A stretch of 64,000 nucleotides of DNA from Hymenobacter amundsenii. GTDB taxonomy: Bacteria > Bacteroidota > Bacteroidia > Cytophagales > Hymenobacteraceae. The notes below the pieces were generated by a model. The model made no database searches, was not told where the DNA came from, and saw nothing but the letters and a program-made list of their open reading frames with translations. Below, piece by piece: positions 46,730 through 55,808 of this stretch. Each line of letters opens with the position of its first letter. The first letter of the stretch is position 1. The stretch is from positions 62,001 through 126,000 of the forward strand of contig NZ_NIRR01000008.1 in NCBI RefSeq assembly GCF_002204745.1, given 5' to 3'. The position numbers and the translations under genes are program-made.

Positions 46730-47809
46730 CTACCCCCCAATCGTGCTCATCGACTCGAAGCTAAGCTGGTGCAACGGGCGCTGGCTTTCGGCCTCGAAGC
46801 CGTTGGCGGCGCGGTTGCGGAAAGCCGCGCTGAGGGCGGCTACCACCTCGGCGTCTGAAGCGCCGCCGCGCAAAAGGGCCCGCAGGTCGAGCACGCCCTG
46901 GTCGTAGAGGCAGGTTTTGAGGCCGCCCTCGGCCGTAAGACGCAGGCGGTTGCAGGTGCCGCAGAAGGTGCGCGAGTAGGCCGCAATGATGCCCAGCCGG
47001 CCCTGGTGGCCGGCCACGGTGTAGTGCGAGGCCGTGTCGCCGGGACGGGTGGGCACGGGCGTGAGGGTGCCTAGGTTCAGCTCCAGATGCTCGCGGATGC
47101 GGTGGTAGTTCCAGGGCAGCGTGGCGGGCGTGGCCTCGTGGCTGCCCCCGTTGAAGGGCATTTCCTCGATGAAGCGAACATCCACGGGCAGCTCGCGGGT
47201 GAGCTCGGCCAGGGGCAGCAGGTCCTGGGTGTTCTGCCCGTCCATCACCACGGCGTTGATTTTGACGCGGATGCCGGCCGCCAGCAGGGCGTAAAAGGTG
47301 TCCATTACCCGGGGCAGCTCGTCGCGGCGGGTGATGCTGGCAAAGCGGGCCCGGTCCAGCGTGTCGAGGCTCAGGTTCACGGCCTTCACGCCCATGCGGG
47401 CCATATCGGCTACGTGGGGGGCCGTAAGCACACCGTTGGTAGTCAGGGTCAGCTCCTCGATGCCCGGAATCTGGGTCAGGCGGTCCATGAACGGTACCAG
47501 GTCGCGGCGAACGAAGGGCTCCCCGCCGGTGAGGCGCACTTTGCGCACGCCTAGCCCGGCCAGCAGGGCCACCAGCCGCTCCATTTCCTCGTAGGTCAGC
47601 AGCTCCTGCTTGGGCAGGTACTTGATGCCTTGCTCGGGCATGCAGTAGAAACAGCGCAGGTTGCAGCGGTCGGTAACGGCCAGCCGCACGTATTCGAGCG
47701 GGCGCCCGTGGTTGTCGTAGAGAACCGGCCGCGCCGCCGCACCGGCCGCGCCCGTTGGTTGGGGCAGGGAAGCAAAGGCAGTGGGCGAAGTAAGCAGCGG
47801 AGGAGTCAT
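46730..47809 (-). CDS. moaA: GTP 3',8-cyclase MoaA
   Basis: Radical SAM enzyme of 359 residues that starts molybdopterin synthesis by turning GTP into 3',8-cyclo-GTP. The first cluster is bound by C49-N-L-R-C53-F-Y-C56 in TDRCNLRCFYCMPEQG. The second binds through TFCGTCNRLRLTAEGGLKTC near the C-terminus. The tail ends in the conserved Gly-Gly (SMSTIGG), which is needed for activity. The product goes to MoaC, encoded at 52446. The start ATG 47809 gives MTPPLLTSP; the longer frame overlaps the intergenic gap to moaD. Confidence 0.95.
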   Translation of the reverse strand: MTPPLLTSPTAFASLPQPTGAAGAAARPVLYDNHGRPLEYVRLAVTDRCNLRCFYCMPEQGIKYLPKQELLTYEEMERLVALLAGLGVRKVRLTGGEPFVRRDLVPFMDRLTQIPGIEELTLTTNGVLTAPHVADMARMGVKAVNLSLDTLDRARFASITRRDELPRVMDTFYALLAAGIRVKINAVVMDGQNTQDLLPLAELTRELPVDVRFIEEMPFNGGSHEATPATLPWNYHRIREHLELNLGTLTPVPTRPGDTASHYTVAGHQGRLGIIAAYSRTFCGTCNRLRLTAEGGLKTCLYDQGVLDLRALLRGGASDAEVVAALSAAFRNRAANGFEAESQRPLHQLSFESMSTIGG

Positions 47810-47925
47810 GCGGGCAGATCGGAAACCGGGGCCAGGATGGCTGGCCGGAAGTAGAGAAAACGTAACACTCGCGCGGTTGTTTGGGTTTGCTCTGCGTAAT
47901 GTTGCGCAATTATCCTGATACGCCC

Positions 47926-48168
47926 ATGAACCTGAAAATAGCTTTGTTCGGCATTGCCCGCGAAATCGTGGGTCAGTCAACCCTGGATGTTGCCGCCCCG
48001 GAAGGCCAGTCGGCCCAGGGTTTGCTGCTGGCTTTGCACGCGCAATACCCGGCCCTGGCCGGCCTCACCAGCCTCGCCGTGGCCGTAAACAACGAATACG
48101 CCGCCGACGATACGCTGCTGCACGAGCGCGACGAAATTGCCCTGATTCCGCCCGTCAGCGGCGGGTAA
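47926..48168 (+). CDS. moaD: molybdopterin synthase small subunit MoaD
   Basis: Ubiquitin-like sulfur carrier of 80 residues, ending in the obligatory double Gly (IPPVSGG). It is activated by the MoeB fusion and supplies sulfur to MoaE. The beta-grasp pattern LKIALFGIAREIVGQSTLDV and VAVNNEYAADDTLLHERDEI is typical. ATG 47926 is chosen since the frame upstream is unrelated. It diverges from moaA, and moaE follows after a family A repeat. Confidence 0.9.
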   Translation: MNLKIALFGIAREIVGQSTLDVAAPEGQSAQGLLLALHAQYPALAGLTSLAVAVNNEYAADDTLLHERDEIALIPPVSGG

Positions 48169-48215
48169 AGCAGTTGCCAGTGTTCAATTGTAGATAAAAG
48201 AAAACTAAACTAAAC

Positions 48216-48318
48216 GTCATGCTGAGCGAAGCCGAAGCATCTCTACTGCTTCATTGGAATGGCTCAGGCGAAGCGGTAGAGATCCTTCGACTACGCCGCC
48301 CGCTGCGCTCAGTATGAC
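48216..48318. repeat. fold-back repeat, family A, between moaD and moaE
   Basis: GTCATGCTGAGCGAAGCCGA to CGCTCAGTATGAC, with inner GCATCTCTACTGC and GCGGTAGAGATCC arms. It lies 47 bases after moaD and 23 bases before moaE, where it could tune the ratio of the two synthase subunits. Confidence 0.85.
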
Positions 48319-48341
48319 GGGCCCTAAGCTCCCCACCACCC

Positions 48342-48761
48342 ATGATTCACATCGACCTCACTGATCAGCCCATCGACGTGGCCGCCGCTTTGCGCAGCGT
48401 GGAAGCCGACGGGGCGGGCGCTATTAACACGTTCATCGGCACGGTGCGCAACCAGAGCACCGGCCGCCCCGTGGTGCGCCTCGAATACGAAGCCTACGAC
48501 AGCATGGCCCTGCACCAGCTCCGCAAAGTAGCCGAGCAGGCCGCCGAAAAGTGGCCCATGCTCCAGCAGGTAACCGTCATCCACCGCAAAGGCACCCTCC
48601 ACATCGGCGACGTGGCCGTGGTGGTGGCCGTATCCACACCCCACCGCGCCGAGAGCTTCGCCGCCTGCCAGTACATCATCGATACGCTTAAACAGGTCGT
48701 TACCATCTGGAAAAAGGAGTTCTATGAGGACGGTGACGTCTGGGTAGCGGCGCACCCTTGA
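48342..48761 (+). CDS. moaE: molybdopterin synthase large subunit MoaE
   Basis: MoaE, 139 residues, the catalytic half of molybdopterin synthase, converting cyclic pyranopterin monophosphate to molybdopterin with sulfur from MoaD. Family motifs are FIGTVRNQSTGRPV near 31, LEYEAYDSMALHQL, and the substrate site STPHRAESFAACQYIIDTLK followed by the catalytic Lys in TIWKKEFYEDGDVWV. ATG 48342 is directly after the family A repeat. Confidence 0.94.
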   Translation: MIHIDLTDQPIDVAAALRSVEADGAGAINTFIGTVRNQSTGRPVVRLEYEAYDSMALHQLRKVAEQAAEKWPMLQQVTVIHRKGTLHIGDVAVVVAVSTPHRAESFAACQYIIDTLKQVVTIWKKEFYEDGDVWVAAHP

Positions 48762-48763
48762 TT

Positions 48764-48858
48764 CAATTAAAAATTAAAAGTGAAAAATTAAAAATGGCCG
48801 TTGAACGTCCTGCTTGGGTGTCGTTCAACGGCCATTTTTCACTTTTCATTTTTAATTA
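48764..48858. repeat. fold-back repeat, family E, overlapping the S41 peptidase end
   Basis: Perfect 17-base inner arms (48791-48807 and 48822-48838) flanked by AT-rich outer arms. It sits between convergent moaE and the S41 peptidase gene. The last codons of the peptidase (LIKNEK and the stop) are read from the outer right arm. Confidence 0.8.
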
Positions 48859-51091
48859 ACTCAATAGCCCGTTCGAGTACTTCGTCGCGGCCCTCTTTGA
48901 TGCCTTGGATGGTAGGTTTGACTTCGATGTCGGGGACGATGCCGATGCGCTGGGTTTCGCGGCCGTCGGGGTAGTAGATGCCCAAGCCAGAAATGCGGGT
49001 ATAGAGGCTGCCGGGCAGCACGATGGCCGATACGTCGCCATCGGCTCCGGCTGTAGTGCTGCCCATCACGATGGCTCCCGGTACCGCCCGCAGCGCCATC
49101 GTGGTGTACTCTGACTGACTTTGGGACAACTCATTGACCAGAATCACCACCTTGCCCGGGTACGCTCGGCCCTTGCCGGGCACTACCTGCAACGGGGGCG
49201 CCTGCTCGAACAAGCCCGGATACGTAACCGTGGGCGCACTGAACCGCACGAAATCGGTGCGCTGGCTCAGCAGGTACTTCGAGAGCGAAAACACCACGAA
49301 ATCGGAAGGATAGTTACGGATGTCGATGATAAGGCCTTTGGTTTCCTGCGCTTCCGCCATAATAGCTGGCAGGTTCTCGTTGTGGATGGTGCCCAGCGTG
49401 AGGTGCCCAATGTTGCCCGGTAACGTGCGCCAAGCCGGTGCCAGGGGGCTGGCCGTACCATTGTTGAGGGCTAGGTTTAGCTTATTGGCGGTGTAACGGT
49501 TGATGCTCAGGGAGAGCTGCTGGCCGTTGCGGCGTACCATCAGTTGCACCTGCTCGGTGTTACCGCGCAGCAGGTCGCGGGCTATGTTGCGCAGCTGGGT
49601 CGGCTCGTTGGAGGCGGGCGTAAGGGGGCGCCGCTCGGCTATTAGGGCAGCCACCGGGCGGCCTTCCACGGTTTCAATTATATCGCCCTTGAGCAAGCCG
49701 GTAGCCGGGCCCAACTGCGAATTGAAGTAGTCGGTTACCAGGGCTTGGCCTTCCACGAACCGCACCTGCGCCGGCGCGAAATACCGGCCCCAGTAGTCCG
49801 TTAAAATTGGGTCATTAGCAATACTGGCGTGGGTATCGTTGATACGGGCAATGAGAGCCAGGGCCGCCAGCCGGTACTGCTCGGGCGTGCGGGCGGCCAC
49901 GAACCGCGGCAGAAACTCGGGCAGCACCCGTTGCCAGTCTTCCCCGATGGCATAACGGTAGGGGAAAAAGTAGGCAATCATGTTCCAGTAGCGGTACAGG
50001 GCCAGCACCCGCAGGCCATCGTCGGGCAGCTGGCCGGCCACCTGGGCGTAGCTATTTTCGTGGTCGAACTGCGGGTTGCCGATGCGCGGCACGGTGCTCA
50101 CGTAGTAGTGCAGCCCCTGGTTGCGGTTGCGGCGCAGGTAGTCTAGTTGCCGGCTCAGGTCCGGGCTCAACTGGCCCTTATCCGTCAGCCAGGCCAAATC
50201 GGGTTGCAGTCGAATGGTTTTGGGGTCAGGTTCCTGGCATTTAGCGCAGGGCGGCACCGGACCCAGGTTGGCTAGCCAGGCACTGAGTATCTGGCTGCGG
50301 GCCGCGGTGGTGGGGCTGGCTAGTACCCGCGGCAACAGGCGCAGCACTTCGGCATCCATATTGAACTCGCCCCGCGCCACGGCCGGGTGGTAGTATTTTA
50401 CGAAGCCCCAAACTCGGCCCAGTACTGCCAGATTTTCTAACTGCTGGGCGTTTAGTGTATTGAGTGCAATACCAGAGCTGCGGGAAAAGGCCGTGTCCTG
50501 CTCTGCCTTGAAGTGCTGCATTGGTTTAAGTGGGGCCTGCCACCAGGGCTTGCCGTCCACGGTCAGTTCCAATTGATCCAGCCACGCGATGCCCGAGCCC
50601 GTCAGCAAACCACCCAGCACCAGCGACTCCGCGTCCTCATCCAGCGGCAAGGTAACCGCGTAAGGCTGCCAGCCGGTGGTGCCCTGCACATGCTGCTTGC
50701 TCATGTTGTCAATCCTCAGCGTGCCGCTGGAACCGTCTTCCCGCAGCCACAGGCCCGCGTAGCCATTCTGCACGTCCTCCGTTTTTATATACCCCGATAG
50801 CGTGACCGTTTTGCCTCGGAAGGTAATGGGTAACCTGATGGAACCCACGCCAAATGTCCGAGAGCCAACTTCCCCGGTGCTTTGCAGGCGCAGCGCGTAC
50901 CGGCCCTGGTGCGGACCTAGTGAATCCGTCGTCGTCCGGTAGCCATTATCGGTCGGGCTCCACCAGCCCGCAGGCTGCCCAGTTTGCCGGACGATTTGCT
51001 CAAAATCGAGGTTGAGGTTGGGGGCCGTCTGCTGAGCCCGGGCCGTCAGGCCGATGGCCGATAGGGCTAGTAACGTAAGGTATCGATGCAT
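48839..51091 (-). CDS. S41-family tail-specific peptidase with PDZ domain
   Basis: Secreted serine protease of 750 residues. Signal peptide MHRYLTLLALSAIGLTARAQ, then a long N-terminal domain with a beta-sandwich-like part (about 25-200, SLGPHQGRYALRLQSTGEVG), a helical middle, a PDZ domain around PATGLLKGDIIETVEGRPVA and the S41 catalytic part. The latter has IIDIRNYPSDFVVF and NELSQSQSEYTTMALRAVPG with the Ser nucleophile region, then TTAGADGDVSAI. Relatives are often of unknown substrate. The C-terminal residues LIKNEK lie in a family E repeat. It is downstream of mobA on the same strand but separated by a strong inverted repeat. Confidence 0.88.
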   Translation of the reverse strand: MHRYLTLLALSAIGLTARAQQTAPNLNLDFEQIVRQTGQPAGWWSPTDNGYRTTTDSLGPHQGRYALRLQSTGEVGSRTFGVGSIRLPITFRGKTVTLSGYIKTEDVQNGYAGLWLREDGSSGTLRIDNMSKQHVQGTTGWQPYAVTLPLDEDAESLVLGGLLTGSGIAWLDQLELTVDGKPWWQAPLKPMQHFKAEQDTAFSRSSGIALNTLNAQQLENLAVLGRVWGFVKYYHPAVARGEFNMDAEVLRLLPRVLASPTTAARSQILSAWLANLGPVPPCAKCQEPDPKTIRLQPDLAWLTDKGQLSPDLSRQLDYLRRNRNQGLHYYVSTVPRIGNPQFDHENSYAQVAGQLPDDGLRVLALYRYWNMIAYFFPYRYAIGEDWQRVLPEFLPRFVAARTPEQYRLAALALIARINDTHASIANDPILTDYWGRYFAPAQVRFVEGQALVTDYFNSQLGPATGLLKGDIIETVEGRPVAALIAERRPLTPASNEPTQLRNIARDLLRGNTEQVQLMVRRNGQQLSLSINRYTANKLNLALNNGTASPLAPAWRTLPGNIGHLTLGTIHNENLPAIMAEAQETKGLIIDIRNYPSDFVVFSLSKYLLSQRTDFVRFSAPTVTYPGLFEQAPPLQVVPGKGRAYPGKVVILVNELSQSQSEYTTMALRAVPGAIVMGSTTAGADGDVSAIVLPGSLYTRISGLGIYYPDGRETQRIGIVPDIEVKPTIQGIKEGRDEVLERAIELIKNEK

Positions 51092-51165
51092 ATAAGCATA
51101 GGAGTAAAGATTCCACCTCAAAGTAGCAGCGCTTTCACGAATTCAGCCTATTTATTTTCTGCCCC

Positions 51166-51250
51166 CACTGCCAGTAAAACGCAAAAATCCTTCCAGTCGA
51201 GCTAACTGAGGCAGCTCAACCGGAAGGGCTTTTGCGTTTTACTGGCAGTG
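51166..51250. terminator. inverted repeat with 21-base arms after mobA
   Basis: Perfect arms at 51166-51186 and 51230-51250 (CACTGCCAGTAAAACGCAAA and complement), with a second inner pair CCTTCC/GGAAGG. A-rich and T-rich runs on the arms suit a terminator on both strands. It isolates mobA from the S41 peptidase. Confidence 0.72.
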
Positions 51251-51283
51251 CGCGGTGTTGATTATCAGCTCGCCACGATGGCG

Positions 51284-52445
51284 CTACTTCAACTCTTGCT
51301 GCACCTGCGCGGCCTCCTCCGGGGTGTTCACATTGCGCAGCTCCTGCGGGGCAGGGGTAGGTAGCACGGCTACGTTGGAGTTAATGAGGGTTTTGCGGGG
51401 GCAGCTGTAGCCCAGGCTCAGGAAGCGTAGCAACTGCGGGTAGCTGGCCGGCTCCCAGATGGTGATAAGCGGCTCGGGCCACTCGTTTTCAGGGCTCTGG
51501 AAAGCAGTGGCCATGCGAGCCGGCTGGCGGTGCTGCACCAGGTGGGCCAGGGTGGTGTTGGAGAGCAGAGGCAGGTCGCAGGCTACTACCAGCCAGGCGG
51601 CGTTGGGGTCGAGGCGCAGGGCCGAGAGGATGCCGCTGAGCGGACCTAAGTCGGCGAAAGAATCGGGCAGGGGGCGCAGGCCGGCGTATTCTAGCTCCGT
51701 GATTTGGTCGGGGCGGCAGGATACGTGCACGTCTTGGCAGAAGGGAGCCAGTAGTTCAGCGGCGTAAGCGCGTTGCTCCTGGCCGTTGTGGTAGGCGAGC
51801 TTGCCCTTGTCCTGGCCCATGCGCTGGCTGCGGCCCCCGGCCAGCACCAGGCCCCGCAGCGGCGGCGCGGCGGCGCGCCACTCCCCCAGAATCAGCTCCG
51901 CAATAGCGGCCGTATCGGCCAGCGGCAGCACGGGCACGTTGGCTGCGCCGAGGTGGGCGCGCAGGTAGGCGGGCACTTCAGTCACGCCTTCGGGCAGCAG
52001 CAGGGCGCGCACGTCGGTGAGGCGGTCGAGCTTCTTGTCCAGCGGTTTGGCGGGGTCAAGAATCACCAGTTGCTGACGGGCGCGGAAGTGGTTGCCGTTC
52101 ACCAGTACTAAGTTCTGGTGCTGCACCAGCTCGGGCTGACTGAATTTGTCCAAGGGCCGCTTCACGTCGAGGCGGGCGAAGCTGATGTTGTCGGTCAGCT
52201 CGGCGCTGGCCCCGGCCGCCAGCATGCCGGTTTCGGGGGCGGTGCCGTTGCGCACGGCATCGGCGGCGGCGTGGTCGGCATCCACGTAGGCCACGCGCAG
52301 GGTGGGGGCCAGCAGCGGCAGCAGCCGGGCCGCCAGCTCCTTGATGCGGCCGCAGGGTGCGCCCAGAACGGCCAGCTCGTGCCGGCCGAACTCGCCAAGG
52401 GCGGGACGAGCGAGCTGGGCGTGCTTGGTGCGGGGCTTGTCGGGG

Positions 52446-52456
<11 letters not shown>
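51284..52456 (-). CDS. mobA: MobA-type molybdenum cofactor guanylyltransferase with extra N-terminal domain
   Basis: Protein of 390 residues. The C-terminal half (about 200-390) is MobA, which attaches GMP to molybdopterin: LVLAGGRSQRMGQDKGKL at 204-220, the Asp region VVACDLPLL and the end DVKRP-like NVNTPEE. The N-terminal 190 residues resemble MobB (a GTPase-like domain) but the P-loop is degenerate: LGAPCGRIKELAA replaces GxxGxGK(S/T). VAYVDADHAAADA follows. So the MobB-like part may bind but not hydrolyse nucleotide. moaC overlaps its start by 11 bases, so they are translationally coupled. bis-MGD for the FdhF/YdeP enzyme needs this step. Confidence 0.85.
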
Positions 52457-52934
<478 letters not shown>

Positions 52935-52984
52935 AGCAGAGCGAAGCAGGTGGAACACAATAAACCGATAAGTTCGGCACTCGG

Positions 52985-53135
52985 CGGTTGTAGAGACGCA
53001 TCTTTGCTTCTCGGCGTTGAACGATACGTCGGAACATAGTACCCAAACGGTCGTTGCTTACCCTGCTGAACAGTTGCGGTGGCCGTTGGGTAGCAACGTT
53101 CAACGCCGGGCCGCAAAGATGCGTCTCTACAACCG
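52985..53135. repeat. 150-bp fold-back repeat, family B, in the moaC/moeA divergent gap
   Basis: Perfect 23-base outer arms (52985-53007 and 53113-53135; GTAGAGACGCATCTTTGC core) with inner pairs GGCGTTGAACG/CGTTCAACGCC and TACCCAAACGG/CCGTTGGGTA. The element fills almost the whole gap between divergent moaC and moeA, so their promoters lie in or beside it. Confidence 0.88.
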
Positions 53136-53154
53136 TGCTCTTTTCCTCTGCCCT

Positions 53155-54378
53155 ATGATTTCCGTTGCTGAAGCCACCCGCCTCGTTGCCGCCACCATCC
53201 GCCCGCTGGGTGTGGAGTACCTCTCGCTGACGCTGGCCGCCGGCCTGGTGTTGCGCGAAGACCTGCGCGCCGACCGGGATTTTCCGCCTTTTAACCGGGT
53301 GGCCATGGATGGCATCGCCCTCAACTACGCGGCGCTGGCCGCCGGGCAGCAGGAGTTCCGCATCGAAAGCACTCAGTTTGCCGGTCAGCCCCCGGTAGCG
53401 GTAGCGGATGCCAAGGCGGCCATCGAAATTATGACCGGGGCCATGCTACCAGCCGGCGTCGATACGGTGATTCGCTACGAAGACCTCACGTTTCGCAACG
53501 ACGAGGCCGGCCACCGCTGGGCCGCCGTACAGGTGCCCGCCCCCCGCGCCGGCCATAACGTGCACTCCCAAGCCGCCGACCGCCGCCAGAACGACCTGTT
53601 GGTGCCGGCCGGCACGGTGCTGGGGCCGGCCGAAATGGCCGTGGCCGCCACCATCGGAGCCGCCACGGTAGCCGTTACGCGCCGTCCCCGGGTGGCCGTA
53701 GTGAGCACCGGCGACGAACTGGTGCCCATCACCGATACGCCCGCCGCCCACCAGATCCGGCGCTCCAACGGCCTGATGCTGCAAGCCGCCGCCGAAACCG
53801 CCGGGGCTCTCACCGAAGCCTTCCATTTCGACGACGACCCCGTGGCCCTGCGCCAGGGCCTGCCCGCCCTGCTCACTGGCTTCGATGCCGTGGTGCTGAG
53901 CGGGGGCGTGTCGATGGGCAAGGCCGATTTTCTGCCGGGCGTGCTGCGCGAGCTGGGCGTGGAGCAGCTATTTCACGAGGTGAGGCAGCGGCCGGGTAAG
54001 CCGTTCTGGTTCGGGCAGCAGCCGGGCGGCGCGGTGGTGTTTGCGCTGCCCGGTAACCCGGTGTCGTCGTTCGTAAATTTCTACCGCTATGCCCGGCCCT
54101 GGCTGCAGGCCGTGCAGCAGCCCGCCGTCACTGTGGTGGCCGCTGCTACAATCCCCGCCGTGCTCACCCAGCCCGTCGATTTCAAGCCCCCGATGACCCA
54201 TTTCTTGCTCGTCAGCCTAGAACCCGGCCCCGACGGCCGCCTGCTGGCCACCCCCGAGCGGGCCGGCGGCTCCGGCGACATGGCTAGCCTGCTCACCTCC
54301 AGCGGCTTTTTAGAACTGCCGCCGGACCCGGAGCACTTCCCCGCCGGTACCGTGTTGCCGGTATGGCGGTTTCGGTGA
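53155..54378 (+). CDS. moeA: molybdopterin molybdotransferase MoeA
   Basis: MoeA, 407 residues, inserts molybdate into molybdopterin. Motifs: DFPPFNRVAMDGIALNYAAL near 43, IEIMTGAMLPAGVDTVIRYE, ELVPITDTPAAHQIRRSNGL, SGGVSMGKADFLPGVLREL (GGxSxG) and FALPGNPVSSFVNFYRYARP. The fourth domain ends near PEHFPAGTVLPVWRF. No mogA/moaB is in the window, so the adenylylation step must come from elsewhere or be done by another route. The start ATG 53155 follows a family B repeat. Confidence 0.94.
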   Translation: MISVAEATRLVAATIRPLGVEYLSLTLAAGLVLREDLRADRDFPPFNRVAMDGIALNYAALAAGQQEFRIESTQFAGQPPVAVADAKAAIEIMTGAMLPAGVDTVIRYEDLTFRNDEAGHRWAAVQVPAPRAGHNVHSQAADRRQNDLLVPAGTVLGPAEMAVAATIGAATVAVTRRPRVAVVSTGDELVPITDTPAAHQIRRSNGLMLQAAAETAGALTEAFHFDDDPVALRQGLPALLTGFDAVVLSGGVSMGKADFLPGVLRELGVEQLFHEVRQRPGKPFWFGQQPGGAVVFALPGNPVSSFVNFYRYARPWLQAVQQPAVTVVAAATIPAVLTQPVDFKPPMTHFLLVSLEPGPDGRLLATPERAGGSGDMASLLTSSGFLELPPDPEHFPAGTVLPVWRFR

Positions 54379-54397
54379 GGAGGGATGAAAAGCTGCG

Positions 54398-54838
54398 TTA
54401 GGGCTGGACTGGTGAGGCCGCCTTTTTCTCGGCATTGCCCAAGTTGAACTTGATGCCCCAACTGCCGCGTAGCACAGTGCCGTAGTCGCCCAGGCCAAGC
54501 AGGGCCACTTCGGTGTGAAAACCTACGCGCCGGCTGGCAAAAGGAAACGCGACGATACCAAGCGGCACGACCCCTCCGGACAGTGTGTTGGTGCGCCCGC
54601 CCACGCCCGCATACACGTAGAAATCCTGCTGGTTAACGAATTTGTAGTTGAGCGTTAACTCCGGATTCAGGTCCGACGTGAAGGCGTCGGTGCCAACGCG
54701 CAGTTCGGGATGAAAACGCCCGAAATCGTAGGAAAGGCCCACAAAAGGCAGGTTCGACTGGTGGTAGGCCACGTTGAGCTGGGCCTGCGCAGCGAGGCTG
54801 CAGCCGCCAATCAGCAGCGCGGTACAGAATAATTTCAT
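54398..54838 (-). CDS. hypothetical outer-membrane beta-barrel protein, small
   Basis: A 146-residue exported protein. Signal peptide MKLFCTALLIGGCSLAAQAQ, then seven or eight short amphipathic strands (LNVAYHQSNLPFVGLSYDFG, LTLNYKFVNQQDFYVYAGVG, RRVGFHTEVALLGLGDYGTV, GSWGIKFNLG), as in small outer-membrane barrels. The family is not recognised. It converges on moeA, with 19 bases between. Confidence 0.72.
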   Translation of the reverse strand: MKLFCTALLIGGCSLAAQAQLNVAYHQSNLPFVGLSYDFGRFHPELRVGTDAFTSDLNPELTLNYKFVNQQDFYVYAGVGGRTNTLSGGVVPLGIVAFPFASRRVGFHTEVALLGLGDYGTVLRGSWGIKFNLGNAEKKAASPVQP

Positions 54839-54990
54839 AGTAAAAATCGGTAACGAACAACAGTGCTTCCCGGATAGGCTTTGCGCTGCAATGATGGCAA
54901 GTTTACTCCTGGGTTAGTCGCGTGTCAGGCCAGTATATTTTGGGGGCTAACGGGGTAGGGGCACCAAGTTTCTTATTCAACGGCCGGATC

Positions 54991-55434
54991 CTACCCGGTT
55001 ACCCTTTCCTCCCCCTCAAAATCGTGGCCGCAGTGGAAGCAGTGGCACTGGGGCTTGTCGGGGGCCGTGAGCCAGAAACGCAGCTTCACGAACAGGTTGT
55101 CGGTGGGGGCGGGCTGGTGGCGGCACACCACGTCGTGGTGGTGGCAGCGGGGGCAGCGGTGGGCGGCGGCTTCGGGCGGGGCGTCGGTTTCCTCAGCTAC
55201 GGCGTGCATGCGGGTTTGCTGGGGGTGCAGGGCCTGCCGGGCCGCTTCCACGTCCTGGGCCCGCACGTAGAGGCCCACACTGCCCATTATCTGGCCATAG
55301 GGCCGGTTCTCGTTGCTCAGAAAGCAAGGCAGGCCGGCCGCTTCTACCTGGTTACGGGCCAAATGGGCCGCAATGGAATCGGTGAACGAATCGAGTAAGA
55401 CAATGGCCGAAGCCTCGGGTACATTCGGCGCCAT
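54991..55434 (-). CDS. DUF2007 protein with C-terminal zinc ribbon
   Basis: A 147-residue protein: a DUF2007 (putative signal-transducing, ferredoxin-like fold) domain at about 9-70 (IVLLDSFTDSIAAHLARNQV, EAAGLPCFLSNE) and a zinc-ribbon-like C-terminus with C-P-R-C and C-F-H-C pairs (HRCPRCHHHDVVC, PQCHCFHCGHDFEG). No export signal. Function unknown; the zinc ribbon may bind nucleic acid or another protein. Confidence 0.83.
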   Translation of the reverse strand: MAPNVPEASAIVLLDSFTDSIAAHLARNQVEAAGLPCFLSNENRPYGQIMGSVGLYVRAQDVEAARQALHPQQTRMHAVAEETDAPPEAAAHRCPRCHHHDVVCRHQPAPTDNLFVKLRFWLTAPDKPQCHCFHCGHDFEGEERVTG

Positions 55435-55523
55435 GACGCAAAAAACGGAATCGGAAGGCTACTACGCAACCACGCACCCGTTGGGGTGCCGTGGAAGGTA
55501 CGCATTATTGATTGGCTGGCCGC

Positions 55524-55667
55524 TTATTGAAACAGCGTCAGGGCTTTAACGAAGGTTTGCGACACGCCCCAGATCAGCGGAATGCCCACAAAGGCCCAGG
55601 CCAGAAACAGGGCCCCGCTCGAACTGTTTTCGGGGGCCGCAGAGGAAGTAGCAGAAGGCTGATTCAT
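55524..55667 (-). CDS. small membrane subunit of an OFA-type MFS transporter
   Basis: A 47-residue protein starting MNQPSATSSAAPENSSSGAL and ending in one membrane helix (FLAWAFVGIPLIWGVSQTFV) and KALTLFQ. It follows the OFA-family carrier gene by 141 bases on the same strand, and its sequence fits the short single-span proteins (MFS transporter small subunit) found beside oxalate/formate antiporters in many bacteria. The gap holds a fold-back repeat. The role in folding or activity of the carrier is inferred from position and from the family. Confidence 0.8.
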   Translation of the reverse strand: MNQPSATSSAAPENSSSGALFLAWAFVGIPLIWGVSQTFVKALTLFQ

Positions 55668-55700
55668 AACGAAGAAGTTGAATGGAAAGGTGTTCGTTGT

Positions 55701-55801
55701 CAGTGGCTAGTTGTCGGTTTTTAGTTGTTGGTTGCAGTCAGTGGCACTTTTTACTATCACTGACTGCCAACCGACAACTAAAAACTGATAACTAGCCACT
55801 A
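55701..55801. repeat. fold-back repeat, family F
   Basis: CAGTGGCTAGTTGTCGGTTT against AAAACTGATAACTAGCCACT, with further inner pairing (TTAGTTGTTGGTTGCAGTCA against TGACTGCCAACCGACAACTA). It starts 33 bases upstream of the small-subunit start and ends 8 bases after the OFA carrier stop. Confidence 0.82.
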
Positions 55802-55808
55802 GTGTAGC

